7,229 nucleotides of DNA from Cyanobacteriota bacterium (GTDB lineage Bacteria > Cyanobacteriota > Cyanobacteriia > Phormidesmidales > Phormidesmidaceae): assembly GCA_027619675.1 (NCBI GenBank), contig JAQCHG010000078.1, positions 1 to 7,229 on the forward strand, read 5' to 3'. Both the position numbers and the translations under genes were made by a program. Of the stretch, positions 1 to 6,817 are shown one piece after another. The notes beneath the pieces are model-generated. The model was given only the letters and a program-made list of their open reading frames with translations, was not told the DNA's origin and made no database searches. The stretch's first letter is position 1; every line of letters starts with the position of its first letter.

Positions 1-2433
1 CGAAATCTAATCACCTCGCCGTTTTTCGGCCATGTGTTTTCCATCAACGGGGCGGGCGATCGCATTTTAGATGTGGAAACCTACGGCCAAATTCAAGCCG
101 TACCGGAGGCGGTAGACCTGGCCATCATCGCCACCCCCCTATCCATCGTGCCCGGCATTTTGGCAGACTGCGTGGCGGCGGGGGTGAAGACCGCCCTGGT
201 GATTTCCCCCGGCTTCCGGGAAAGTGGGGCCATTGGTCGCCACCTGGAGGCTCAACTGCGGGACAGCCTCAGCCTGGGCGGAATGCGGCTGTTGGGTCCC
301 AATTCCCTCGGGGTGATGAACCCCCGCCGGGGCCTGAATGCCACCCTAACCCGCACCATGGCCCGCCCCGGCAACATCGCCTTCATTAGCCAAAGTGGTG
401 CCCTCTGTCGGGCGGTGCTGGACTGGAGCTTCCACGAAAATGTCGGGTTCAGTGCCTTCATTTCCCTGGGGTCCATGCTGGATGTGGACTGGGGGGATCT
501 GATCAGCTACCTGGGGGATGATCCCTACACCCAGAGCATCGTCATCCACATGGAATCCCTAGGCGATGCCCGCTCCTTCTTAAGGGCGGCGCGGGAGGTG
601 GCGTCAATTAAGCCGATCATTCTGTTGAAAGGGGGGCGCACCGAGGCGGCGGTGCAGGCGGCGATCGCCCACACCGGGGATCCCATTGGCCCCGACGCCG
701 GGTTTGCAGCAGCCCTGCGGCGCTGCGGGGTGCTCCAAGTCACCCGCATTTCAGAACTGTTCAACATGGCGGAGGTGCTGGCCAAGCGCCGCTTTCAACC
801 CCAGGGCAATCGCCTCGCCATCCTCACCAACTCTGGCGGGCTAGGGATCTTAGCCCTAGATGCCCTGGTGGCCACTGGCGGCCAACCCAGCCAGCTCACC
901 CCCCATACCCTGGCCACCCTGGATGGGGTGCTGCCCAGCGATTGGAGCCGCAGCAACCCCATTGATCTGCTGGGGGATGCCGATGGCGATCGCTACCGTC
1001 AGGCCCTCGAAATTGTGGTGCAGGACCCCAACACCGACGGGGTGCTGGTGATCTTAGCCCCCCAAGGGGTGGCGGATCCCACAGACACCGCCGAGAAGCT
1101 CAAGGATGTGGTCAACCGCCTGCAAGCAACGGAACTGGGCCATAAGCCGATTTTGGCCAGTTGGGTGGGCGGCGCTGAAGTGATGGCAGGGGAAGCAATT
1201 TTAAACCGCCACCAAATTCCCACCTACCCCTACCCCGACTCGGCGGCGCGGCTATTTAACCTGATGGGGCACCACAGCGACTGCCTCCAGGGACTCTATG
1301 TCGTGCCCAGTGGAGAGGTGATAGCAGGGGAAAGGCCGCCCGATCGCGATCGGGCGCAGCGGCTGATCGATACCGCCCAACGGCACCACCGCAACACCCT
1401 AACTACCCCAGAAACCCATGCCCTCCTGGCCGCCTATGGCCTCCCCAGTCGCCTACTGGAAAGGGAGGCCCACAACCTGGCCCAAGCTGGGGCCTATGGC
1501 TTCCGCCTCACCAGCGATTGGGATCCCCACTATGGCCCGGTGATGCGGTTTGGCTGGGGGACACAGACCTGGCCCTGGGGGAGCGCTACCGTCGGCTTGT
1601 TCGGTGGGGAGGCGGAGGTGGCCCTGCCGCCGTTGGATGAGGGCTTAGCCCAGCAGTGGCTGAGTCAATCGCCCCTGTACCCCTATCTGACGGGGGCGGG
1701 GGATAGCGCTGGGGTGAACCTGGCGGTCTTGCGGCGGGTGCTGGTGCGCTTTAGCCACCTGGTGGCAGAGCAGCCCTGGATTCGTCGCCTCCATATTGAT
1801 CCCCTGGCGCTGTGGCCCCAGGATATCGATCGGGCGGCGGGCATTTTGGCAGCGGTGGTGGATCTCCATCCCCGTGATGGCCACAGCGTCGCCCCCCAAC
1901 CGCTGCTGTGCCCCTATCGCCAAGACTGGGTGCAGACAGTGGCCCTGGCGGATGGCTCCACCGTCACCCTCCGTCCGGTGCGCCCCAGCGATGAGTCGAT
2001 GCTGGGGGCACTACACCAGCAACTGACCCATCCAGGGGATCCGGATGGTTATCCCTACTACCCCCATCTACTGGCGCTGAATGGCCAGGGGGCGACGGCC
2101 CAAATCACCCGGCTGTGTTTTGCCGATGGCGATCGCACCCACGTTTTGGTGGCAGAGCGGCCCCATCCCCAGACGGGCATCCCAGAAATTAAGGCGGTGG
2201 GGCGGGTGCAAACAACCGGGGCCACGGGGCGGCTCACCCTGGCGGTGGATGGCACCATCGCGGGGTTAGGGGCAGACCTGGTGGCCCACCTGGTGACGGT
2301 GGCCAATAGCACAGGGCTGAGCCATCTCCAGGCCCCCGCCGGGGATCGACCGGAACTGGCGGATCTGTGGCAGGGGGCAAGCTTCCACCTCGATCCCACC
2401 GCCCCGGAACCGCTGTGGGTGTTGCGCTCCTAG
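1..2433 (+). CDS. NDP-forming acyl-CoA synthetase-like / GNAT acetyltransferase fusion (Pat-like), 5' partial
   Basis: The frame is open from base 1, so the GTG at 34 is probably internal; the residues before it (NLITSPFFGHVFSIN) match the CoA-binding Rossmann domain, and roughly 20-40 N-terminal residues are missing. Domain order: CoA-binding domain (1-360), ligase/CoA domains with SQSGA (about nt 388-402) and the phospho-histidine in AHTG (His codon 670-672), an ATP-grasp-like part (about 1396-1870), and a C-terminal GNAT domain (1963-2433) starting VTLRPVR and holding GLG near 2263-2271. Known: this fusion resembles bacterial Pat protein acetyltransferases, whose synthetase part is generally viewed as regulatory; the GNAT part moves acetyl from acetyl-CoA to lysines. 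Odd: only about 18 codons separate the LLAAYG motif from the later DPHYGP motif, where the family usually has some 80-100 residues including the ATP-binding lysine and HKSDVGGV, and the usual ExDxNP is RLHIDP. I infer that synthetase activity is unlikely; GNAT activity is uncertain. Stop TAG, convergent with the next gene. Confidence 0.85.
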   Translation, partial: RNLITSPFFGHVFSINGAGDRILDVETYGQIQAVPEAVDLAIIATPLSIVPGILADCVAAGVKTALVISPGFRESGAIGRHLEAQLRDSLSLGGMRLLGPNSLGVMNPRRGLNATLTRTMARPGNIAFISQSGALCRAVLDWSFHENVGFSAFISLGSMLDVDWGDLISYLGDDPYTQSIVIHMESLGDARSFLRAAREVASIKPIILLKGGRTEAAVQAAIAHTGDPIGPDAGFAAALRRCGVLQVTRISELFNMAEVLAKRRFQPQGNRLAILTNSGGLGILALDALVATGGQPSQLTPHTLATLDGVLPSDWSRSNPIDLLGDADGDRYRQALEIVVQDPNTDGVLVILAPQGVADPTDTAEKLKDVVNRLQATELGHKPILASWVGGAEVMAGEAILNRHQIPTYPYPDSAARLFNLMGHHSDCLQGLYVVPSGEVIAGERPPDRDRAQRLIDTAQRHHRNTLTTPETHALLAAYGLPSRLLEREAHNLAQAGAYGFRLTSDWDPHYGPVMRFGWGTQTWPWGSATVGLFGGEAEVALPPLDEGLAQQWLSQSPLYPYLTGAGDSAGVNLAVLRRVLVRFSHLVAEQPWIRRLHIDPLALWPQDIDRAAGILAAVVDLHPRDGHSVAPQPLLCPYRQDWVQTVALADGSTVTLRPVRPSDESMLGALHQQLTHPGDPDGYPYYPHLLALNGQGATAQITRLCFADGDRTHVLVAERPHPQTGIPEIKAVGRVQTTGATGRLTLAVDGTIAGLGADLVAHLVTVANSTGLSHLQAPAGDRPELADLWQGASFHLDPTAPEPLWVLRS
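1337..1356. repeat. Perfect 20-bp palindrome inside the acyl-CoA synthetase-like gene
   Basis: The segment centred on CGATCGCGATCG reads the same on both strands for 20 bp. It joins two overlapping HIP1-like GATCGC elements in the linker before the ATP-grasp-like part (codons for PPDRDRAQ). A related 12-bp palindrome recurs at 5773-5784 in the DCC gene. HIP1-type enrichment in cyanobacterial genomes is the simplest explanation. Confidence 0.6.
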
Positions 2434-2449
2434 GGATTGGGCCGCTTTA

Positions 2450-2462
2450 GGCTTGACAAGCC
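2450..2462. terminator. Small dyad between convergent genes, possible weak terminator
   Basis: GGCTTG and CAAGCC flank a single A between the stop of the acetyltransferase fusion (2433) and the stop of the small membrane protein (2477). The gap between these convergent genes is only 43 bp. A real hairpin would need to open one or two pairs to form a loop, and no T-tract follows on either strand, so a strong intrinsic terminator is not shown. Position is the main argument. Confidence 0.2.
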
Positions 2463-2476
2463 ATGGGTGGGCCGGA

Positions 2477-2680
2477 TTAGTTCGTGGGTTGAAAGGAGGG
2501 CAACCACTGGCTGATTTGATCCCATACATTGCTGGGGCCAATGCCAAAGATAATTTGCAGGGCGAGGAGAATCCCGGCCACCAAGATGGCGGTCTTGAGG
2601 GTGGCCCGCACCACCTTCAACAGCCAGGTAAAGACGAGAAAAGAGACGACGATCGCCCCGATAATGACAGCAATTTCCAC
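2477..2680 (-). CDS. Small two-helix membrane protein, function unknown
   Basis: 67 residues. Two hydrophobic segments are visible, about residues 3-21 (IAVIIGAIVVSFLVFTWLL) and 30-48 (TAILVAGILLALQIIFGIG), joined by a short basic loop with K22, R25 and K29. By the positive-inside rule the loop should face the cytoplasm and both ends the other side of the membrane; the tail (about 49-67) is polar with two Trp. There is no signal-peptidase motif or cysteine pair. The start is GTG at 2680-2678; the AGGA that could act as ribosome binding site overlaps the dxr stop codon (TAG), only 5 nt before the start, so translation is probably coupled to dxr. It resembles small hypothetical proteins seen in cyanobacteria, but I recognise no named family. 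A role with Dxr or isoprenoid synthesis is only suggested by position. Confidence 0.75.
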   Translation of the reverse strand: MEIAVIIGAIVVSFLVFTWLLKVVRATLKTAILVAGILLALQIIFGIGPSNVWDQISQWLPSFQPTN

Positions 2681-2685
2681 GGTTC

Positions 2686-3879
2686 CTACGGGGTTGAGAG
2701 CACAACGGGGGTCTTGAGGGTTTGGCTAGCCGCCTGCACCGCCTGCCGTGCCCAAGCATCCACCTGCAAGATGTCCGCCAGGGTGGGGGTGACCACGCAG
2801 TCTGCCCGGTGGCGATCGCACACCTGCTCAATCAGTTTGGGAATATCCAAGAACCGCACCTTTTCCTCTAGAAAGAGGGAAACTGCCTGTTCATTGGCCG
2901 CGTTCAGCACCGCCGTCATGGTGCCCCCACAACGCCCCGCGGCATAGGCCAACTCCATGCAGGGATACTTGGCATGATCCGGTTCCCGGAAGGTGAGGTT
3001 GCCAGCCTTCACCAAATCCAGAGGCTCCCAATCGGTGTAGATGCGATCGGGCCAAGACAGGGCGTAGAGCAGGGGCAGGCGCATATCCGGCCAACCCAAC
3101 TGGGCCAGCATGGAGGTGTCTTGCAGCTCAATCAGAGAATGGATAATGCTCTGGGGATGGATGACGATGTCAATGTGGTCGTAGTCCACGCCGAAGAGAT
3201 AATGGGCCTCGATCACCTCCAACCCCTTGTTCATCAAGGTGGCGGAATCCACCGTAATCTTTTGGCCCATGCTCCAGTTGGGGTGTTTGAGGGCATCGGC
3301 AACGGTGACCTGGGGCAGCTTCTCCACGGGCCAATCTCGAAATGCGCCGCCGGACGCGGTCAGCAAAATGCGCCGCAGCCCCCCGCTGGGCACCCCCTGT
3401 AGGCATTGGAAAATGGCCGAGTGCTCAGAGTCGGCGGGCAGGAGCTTCACCCCGTGCTTTTCCACCAGGGGCAACACCACCGGACCCCCAGCAATCAGGG
3501 TTTCTTTGTTGGCTAAGGCAATATCCTTGCCCGCTTCGATCGCCGCCAGGGTAGGTAGCAGACCAGCGCAGCCCACAATGCCGGTGACGACCGCTTCGGC
3601 ATCCCCGTAGCGGGCCACCTCCGCCACCCCCGCTTCCCCCGCTAGGATTTGGGGCTGGGGATCCAGATCCGCGATCGCGGCTTTCAGGTCAGCTAAGCGG
3701 CTTTGATCGCAGATAGCCACGATTTCGGGCCGAAATTGGCGCACCTGCTGGGCCAACAGTTCCACATTGCGGCGGGCGGCGATCCCCACTAAGCGAAACT
3801 GGTCTGGATGGGACTGCACGATATCCAGGGTTTGGGTGCCGATGGAGCCGGTGGAGCCCAACAGGGTAATTGCTTTCAC
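2686..3879 (-). CDS. dxr: 1-deoxy-D-xylulose 5-phosphate reductoisomerase
   Basis: Converts 1-deoxy-D-xylulose 5-phosphate to 2-C-methyl-D-erythritol 4-phosphate with NADPH and a divalent metal, the committed step of the MEP isoprenoid pathway feeding carotenoids, phytol and quinones; cytosolic. The 397-residue product is full length. Visible: NADPH loop GSTGSIG (8-14), ANKET (123-127), metal ligands D150 and E152 with S151, SGGAFRD (176-182), H199 in KHPNW, and S212, N217, K218, E221 in [11 protein letters not shown], plus IHPQSIIHS (240-248). These are the residues known in E. coli Dxr, so activity is expected. Start: GTG at 3879 gives [14 protein letters not shown], in exact register with E. 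coli [18 protein letters not shown] at 3909 would add 10 residues ([10 protein letters not shown]); neither has a clear Shine-Dalgarno. First gene of a probable two-gene operon with the small membrane protein. Confidence 0.97.
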   Translation of the reverse strand: MKAITLLGSTGSIGTQTLDIVQSHPDQFRLVGIAARRNVELLAQQVRQFRPEIVAICDQSRLADLKAAIADLDPQPQILAGEAGVAEVARYGDAEAVVTGIVGCAGLLPTLAAIEAGKDIALANKETLIAGGPVVLPLVEKHGVKLLPADSEHSAIFQCLQGVPSGGLRRILLTASGGAFRDWPVEKLPQVTVADALKHPNWSMGQKITVDSATLMNKGLEVIEAHYLFGVDYDHIDIVIHPQSIIHSLIELQDTSMLAQLGWPDMRLPLLYALSWPDRIYTDWEPLDLVKAGNLTFREPDHAKYPCMELAYAAGRCGGTMTAVLNAANEQAVSLFLEEKVRFLDIPKLIEQVCDRHRADCVVTPTLADILQVDAWARQAVQAASQTLKTPVVLSTP

Positions 3880-3907
3880 AGGGCTAACGGGGGTGTGGGT
3901 CACTATC

Positions 3908-3934
3908 AATTTACAGGGTTGCGGGTCACTTCAA
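3908..3934 (-). promoter_or_regulatory. Candidate dxr promoter
   Basis: On the minus strand TTGAAG (3934-3929) lies 15 nt before TAAATT (3913-3908), a rough -35/-10 pair with a spacer shorter than the usual 17. Transcription from it would begin near 3900, leaving a leader of about 20 nt before the GTG at 3879 and excluding the TTG at 3909 as a start, in agreement with the start chosen by homology. Box quality is modest. Confidence 0.25.
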
Positions 3935-3941
3935 AGGGAGC

Positions 3942-3975
3942 CCCCTGGGATGCCGCCCAGTGTCCTACCCAGGGG
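3942..3975. repeat. Inverted repeat upstream of dxr
   Basis: Perfect 8-bp arms CCCCTGGG (3942-3949) and CCCAGGGG (3968-3975) with an 18-nt spacer. A competing smaller hairpin, CTGGG (3945-3949) with CCCAG (3956-3960), shares the left arm. It sits 63-96 bp before the dxr start, just upstream of the candidate promoter, so an operator role is possible; if transcription starts further upstream it would be a leader hairpin. Confidence 0.35.
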
Positions 3976-4080
3976 ATGGTGACGGATCCCGCAATCTCCA
4001 GGGCTGGCCCATCGCCCCCGACCCAACCCCATCTGTGGGCCATGATGCCCAATACTTTCATGCCCCCCTATTGGGTTGCT

Positions 4081-4124
4081 GGGGGATTGTCCCTAAATCG
4101 GTTGTGGGTTCAAGAGAATCCCCC
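4081..4124. repeat. Inverted repeat in divergent intergenic region
   Basis: Perfect 8-bp arms GGGGGATT (4081-4088) and AATCCCCC (4117-4124), separated by 28 nt. It sits near the middle of the divergent region, about 200 bp from dxr and 310 bp from the regulator gene. No function can be assigned; a chance origin is quite possible because runs of G and C are common here. Confidence 0.3.
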
Positions 4125-4304
4125 TAGGTTGTCCTGTTGGTGGGGGTTCTGGGGTGTAATGGAAAGGGAGCGATCGCCAGCCCCCCGTTTGCTACCGACG
4201 CCATCGGGGCATTACTGGGGAACCTGGGTATGCTAGACAGACCCCAAGGGACTGTCACCAGCCACGCCAGCCCCCTGGTTAGACAACGGCTACAGCCCCT
4301 AGCC

Positions 4305-4325
4305 CCACCCTAAAAACGGGGGTGG
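4305..4325 (+). repeat. Small hairpin upstream of response regulator
   Basis: CCACCC (4305-4310) can pair with GGGTGG (4320-4325) around a 9-nt A-rich loop (TAAAAACGG). It lies about 110 bp before the regulator start and could be part of its 5' leader. No T-tract follows, so it is not a classic terminator. Confidence 0.25.
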
Positions 4326-4436
4326 TTATGTCTACCCAGTCAGGCTTGCCCCGGTGATTAATGATGCGCCCTCGGGTTGCCCCACAGCCCCTGGGTCCCC
4401 AAATCCACGACAGACTTAACTTTCCCCCTGATCTAA

Positions 4437-5333
4437 ATGATGACTGCCCCTCAACGCGCTCACTCAGTCAACAAATCCCGCATGTTGGTTGTGGATGATG
4501 AGCCGGACAATCTGGATTTGCTCTACCGCACCTTCCGCCGAGAATTTAATGTACTGCGGGCTGAAAGTGGCCATGAAGCCCTTAACCTCCTCAAGGAGCA
4601 CGGCGAGGTGGCGGTGATCATTTCTGATCAGCGCATGCCAGAAATGAAGGGGACGGAATTTCTCAGCCGCACGGTGCCAGAATTTCCCGACACGGTGCGC
4701 ATCATCCTAACCGGGTTCACGGATGTGGAGGACTTGGTGGATGCCATCAATGCTGGACAGGTGTACCGCTACATCACCAAACCCTGGGACCCCGATGCCC
4801 TCAAGCGGGTCGTGCAGCAGGCGGCCAGAACCTACGAGATTTTAAAGCAGCGGGGCGATGCCCTGATGCAGGTGGAACTGCAAGAGCAGTTGATGACCAT
4901 CTTGATCGATCAAGCGGCCACAGCCGCAGATCCAGCCGCCTTAGCCGCTGCGGTGGTGGAACAGTTACAGCAGGCGGTGGGGGCCAGCGGTTGCATTGTC
5001 TATGGGGCAGCGGGGAATGCCCCAGGGCCAACGCTAGCGGTGGCGGGCACCGCCAGTGGAGACACCTATAAGGACGATCCCCTCTTGACCACGGTGATCA
5101 CCGAGCAAAAACCTGCCATCCAGCCCAACTTAGCGGCTTCCGGCAGTGCCCCCGCCGTTGACGGTGTGCAAGCCCGGATGGTGCTGCCTGTGTGCTTCCA
5201 GGGCCAAGTGCAAGGGGGGGTGGTACTGGAATGGGCTACGCCCCAGGGATTTTCTGAGACGACCACTAAGTTGGTGTCGTTGGTGGCCGCTCAACTGGGG
5301 TTTGCCCTGGCTTATCAGCAGGCGAAGGCTTAA
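4437..5333 (+). CDS. Response regulator with REC receiver and C-terminal GAF-like domain
   Basis: 298 residues. The REC domain (about 15-132) has all key residues: acidic pair D20/D21 in VVDDEPDN, phospho-acceptor D64 in SDQRMP, T92 in ILTGF, and K115-P116 in TKPWD. A helical linker (about 130-160) leads into a GAF-like domain (about 152-295) with the typical LPVCFQGQVQGGVVLEW strands. No DNA-binding, kinase, cyclase or HD-GYP module is present, so output is probably by protein contact or by ligand sensing in the GAF part. It is cytosolic, with no membrane segment. The GAF part contains cysteines (in SGCIVYG and PVCFQG) but no clear bilin-attachment context. No histidine kinase lies in the window, so the partner must be elsewhere. 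Start: two adjacent ATGs (4437 and 4440), neither with a clear Shine-Dalgarno. The DCC gene follows after 2 nt, suggesting one transcript. Which named regulator it corresponds to is not clear. Confidence 0.92.
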   Translation: MMTAPQRAHSVNKSRMLVVDDEPDNLDLLYRTFRREFNVLRAESGHEALNLLKEHGEVAVIISDQRMPEMKGTEFLSRTVPEFPDTVRIILTGFTDVEDLVDAINAGQVYRYITKPWDPDALKRVVQQAARTYEILKQRGDALMQVELQEQLMTILIDQAATAADPAALAAAVVEQLQQAVGASGCIVYGAAGNAPGPTLAVAGTASGDTYKDDPLLTTVITEQKPAIQPNLAASGSAPAVDGVQARMVLPVCFQGQVQGGVVLEWATPQGFSETTTKLVSLVAAQLGFALAYQQAKA

Positions 5334-5335
5334 CC

Positions 5336-5797
5336 ATGGCTCAATCCCATCCGGTACCGCGATCGCCCCAGCAACCCTTCCCCTCCCCTTTGCCGCCCCC
5401 CAGCTTCCCGATCGCGTTTTTTGATGGGGAATGTCTGTTGTGTAATGGCTTTGTGGATTGGCTGATGCGCCTTGATCGCCGTCAGCGCATCCGGTTGGCT
5501 CCGTTGCAGGGCACCACAGCGCGGGAATATCTACCGCCCCTGCCACCGGATCCAGAGCAATGGTCCATTTTTTACCTGAATGAACGGGGCATCTATAGCC
5601 AGTCCGATGCGGTCTTGCAGATTTGCCGCACCCTGGGGGGCCTATGGGGCGGTTTTGCCATCATTGGCGGTGTGGTGCCTCGGGGGCTGCGGAATGGGAT
5701 CTATCGCTGGGTGGCCCGCAACCGCTACCGCTGGTTTGGCAAGCGGGATACCTGTCGTATGCCAACCGCTGCCGATCGCGATCGCTTTTTACCATGA
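5336..5797 (+). CDS. DCC family thiol-disulfide oxidoreductase-like protein (DUF393)
   Basis: 153 residues. The signature DxxCxxC is present as D30-G-E-C33-L-L-C36 after a hydrophobic strand (IAFFDGECLLCN), as in the DCC/DUF393 family, which is predicted to have a thioredoxin-like fold. The conserved C-terminal part also fits: RNRYRWFGKRDTC (128-140) and a final DRFL. A further Cys is at 97. Family members are called putative thiol-disulfide oxidoreductases, but the substrate is generally unknown. The first 25 residues are rich in proline and serine and precede the domain; they could be a flexible tail, or the true start could be later, though no Met or good alternative is near. The ATG at 5336 is 2 nt after the regulator stop, with AAGG (5325-5328) 7 nt upstream inside that gene, so translational coupling is likely. 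No signal peptide is seen, so a cytosolic location is inferred. Confidence 0.9.
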   Translation: MAQSHPVPRSPQQPFPSPLPPPSFPIAFFDGECLLCNGFVDWLMRLDRRQRIRLAPLQGTTAREYLPPLPPDPEQWSIFYLNERGIYSQSDAVLQICRTLGGLWGGFAIIGGVVPRGLRNGIYRWVARNRYRWFGKRDTCRMPTAADRDRFLP

Positions 5798-5879
5798 TCG
5801 CCCCTCACCATCCATCCCTGTTTCCTTCAGGCCAATCGAACCGCAGGGAACTACACCTTTGCACCCAAAACACGGGCCA

Positions 5880-6734
5880 TTAGACGGCGGCACGGCGGAG
5901 AAAGGGCAGGAGCGCCTCACTCACCTTTTCGGCCCAATCCTCTTGGGCATAATGGCCCACCTGATCTAATTTGGCCAATTCCCCTTGGGGCAGGGTGCTG
6001 GCCCAGGTTTCCGCCAAGCCCACCGACAGCCAAGGATCCTCAACCCCCCACAGCAGCAGGGTGGGTTGTGCCCAGGTCTGAAGCCCGGTTTCCACCTGGG
6101 CGGCGGTTTTGGCCAATTGCAAATTACGCACCGTGGCCAGCAGGGCTCGCCCCGCCGCCGCCGTGGTCAAAAAGGGTTTGCGGTACACATCCAAGTCTTT
6201 ATCGTCCACGCGGTAGGGGCCACCCCCTTCTAGGGTGCGGTCCACCAGCAGGGGATCCTGGGTAATCATGTCCCCAGCCAGGGGCAGCCCCATTTGGCGA
6301 ACCTTCCAGGGCAGTTTGGCTTCGGGGGATAGGGGGGTGTTGACGATGACCAGACGCTCAATGTGGTCGGGATGCGCTAACCCGTACAGCAAACCCGATA
6401 GGCCCAGGTAGCCCTGCACCACCAGATGGATGCGCTCTAGGTTCAAGGCGTCGAGAAACTCCCCCAGGGCATGGGCGAGGGTGGCGGGTCGATAGTCAAA
6501 GGCGCGGGGTTCGGGCCGACTAGAAAAGCCATGGCCGATCCAGTCGGGGGCGATCGCCCAAAATCCTTGTTCCGCCAGCGCCGCCATCACCCCCCGCCAG
6601 CTATAGCTTTGGGACACAAGGCCGTGGAGCAGCACCACGGGCAGGCGATCGCGGCTGTCCGACAGGGGCTGAGCTTCTCGATAAAACCACTCCAGGTCAC
6701 CCACCTGAAGGCGCTGCTCTGCGATCGCAACCAT
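5880..6734 (-). CDS. Alpha/beta hydrolase-fold protein, haloalkane dehalogenase-like, nucleophile missing
   Basis: 284 residues with a typical alpha/beta hydrolase layout: oxyanion-hole motif LLHG (H37-G38), PDWIGHGFSSRP (63-74), elbow region LVVQGYLG (104-111), helical cap (about 135-215), acid D233 in LLWGVEDPW and catalytic His H261 in QVGHY. The elbow resembles the VVQDWGG of haloalkane dehalogenases, but the nucleophile position (Asp there, Ser in esterases) is G108, and no GxSxG exists. Acid and His remain. So it may be non-catalytic, act by another mechanism, or bind a ligand. From memory, cyanobacterial relatives share the VVQG form, so this is probably a family trait and not a local mutation. 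Start: ATG at 6734 has AGGGGA 4 nt upstream; a TTG at 6755 would add 7 residues and is less likely. No signal peptide. It is convergent with the DCC gene, 82 bp apart. Confidence 0.9.
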   Translation of the reverse strand: MVAIAEQRLQVGDLEWFYREAQPLSDSRDRLPVVLLHGLVSQSYSWRGVMAALAEQGFWAIAPDWIGHGFSSRPEPRAFDYRPATLAHALGEFLDALNLERIHLVVQGYLGLSGLLYGLAHPDHIERLVIVNTPLSPEAKLPWKVRQMGLPLAGDMITQDPLLVDRTLEGGGPYRVDDKDLDVYRKPFLTTAAAGRALLATVRNLQLAKTAAQVETGLQTWAQPTLLLWGVEDPWLSVGLAETWASTLPQGELAKLDQVGHYAQEDWAEKVSEALLPFLRRAAV

Positions 6735-6743
6735 GGCATCCCC

Positions 6744-6754
6744 TGTCTGAGACA
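6744..6754. repeat. Dyad just upstream of the hydrolase start
   Basis: TGTCT-G-AGACA is a perfect 5+1+5 bp dyad 10-20 bp before the ATG of the hydrolase on the minus strand, immediately beside its Shine-Dalgarno. It could be an operator half-site pair or a small leader hairpin. It is short, so chance cannot be excluded. Confidence 0.25.
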
Positions 6755-6817
6755 AATGTGGCTATGAGCTTACCGCCCAGGGTGAGGGGCAAGCAAGGCG
6801 ATGGGCTGGCTGGAACG

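Larger units (their letters stand above)
3880..4436. other. 557-bp divergent intergenic region upstream of dxr and of the response regulator
   Basis: No convincing gene lies here: frames that cross it (for example 3808-4236 plus strand) run antisense into dxr and look like no known protein. It holds one HIP1 site (4170-4177) and several short inverted repeats: CCCCTGGG/CCCAGGGG (3942-3949/3968-3975), GGGGGATT/AATCCCCC (4081-4088/4117-4124), CCACCC/GGGTGG (4305-4310/4320-4325) and ACCAG/CTGGT (4257-4261/4275-4279). In such G/C-run-rich DNA, 8-bp inverted repeats are not much above chance. Both flanking genes start outward from here, so their promoters should be inside. A TATGCT (4229-4234) is a possible -10 for the regulator, without a matching -35. 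I see no riboswitch motif. Confidence 0.5.

Noticed and set aside
34..36. GTG at 34 as the true start of the first gene
   Set aside because: The frame is open to base 1 and the preceding residues match the conserved CoA-binding domain, so the gene is cut by the window.
2453..2947. 164-codon plus-strand frame opposite dxr and the small membrane protein
   Set aside because: It lies antisense to two well-supported genes, its translation is low in structure and matches no family; long antisense frames are common in GC-rich DNA.
3808..4236. 142-codon plus-strand frame entering the intergenic region
   Set aside because: It begins antisense inside dxr, is rich in Gly, Pro and Trp without domains, and has no ribosome binding site.
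5771..5790. Palindrome CGATCGCGATCG followed by five T, like an intrinsic terminator
   Set aside because: It lies inside the last codons of the DCC gene, the stem would be only 4 bp with a CGCG loop, and HIP1 enrichment explains the palindrome.
5833..5850. GGTTCGATT on the minus strand, like a tRNA T-loop
   Set aside because: The flanking bases do not form the 5-bp T-stem and no anticodon or acceptor arms surround it.
5798..5879. CCCTG/CAGGG inverted repeat between convergent genes as a terminator
   Set aside because: The arms are 5 bp with a loop of about 25 nt and no T-tract follows on either strand.
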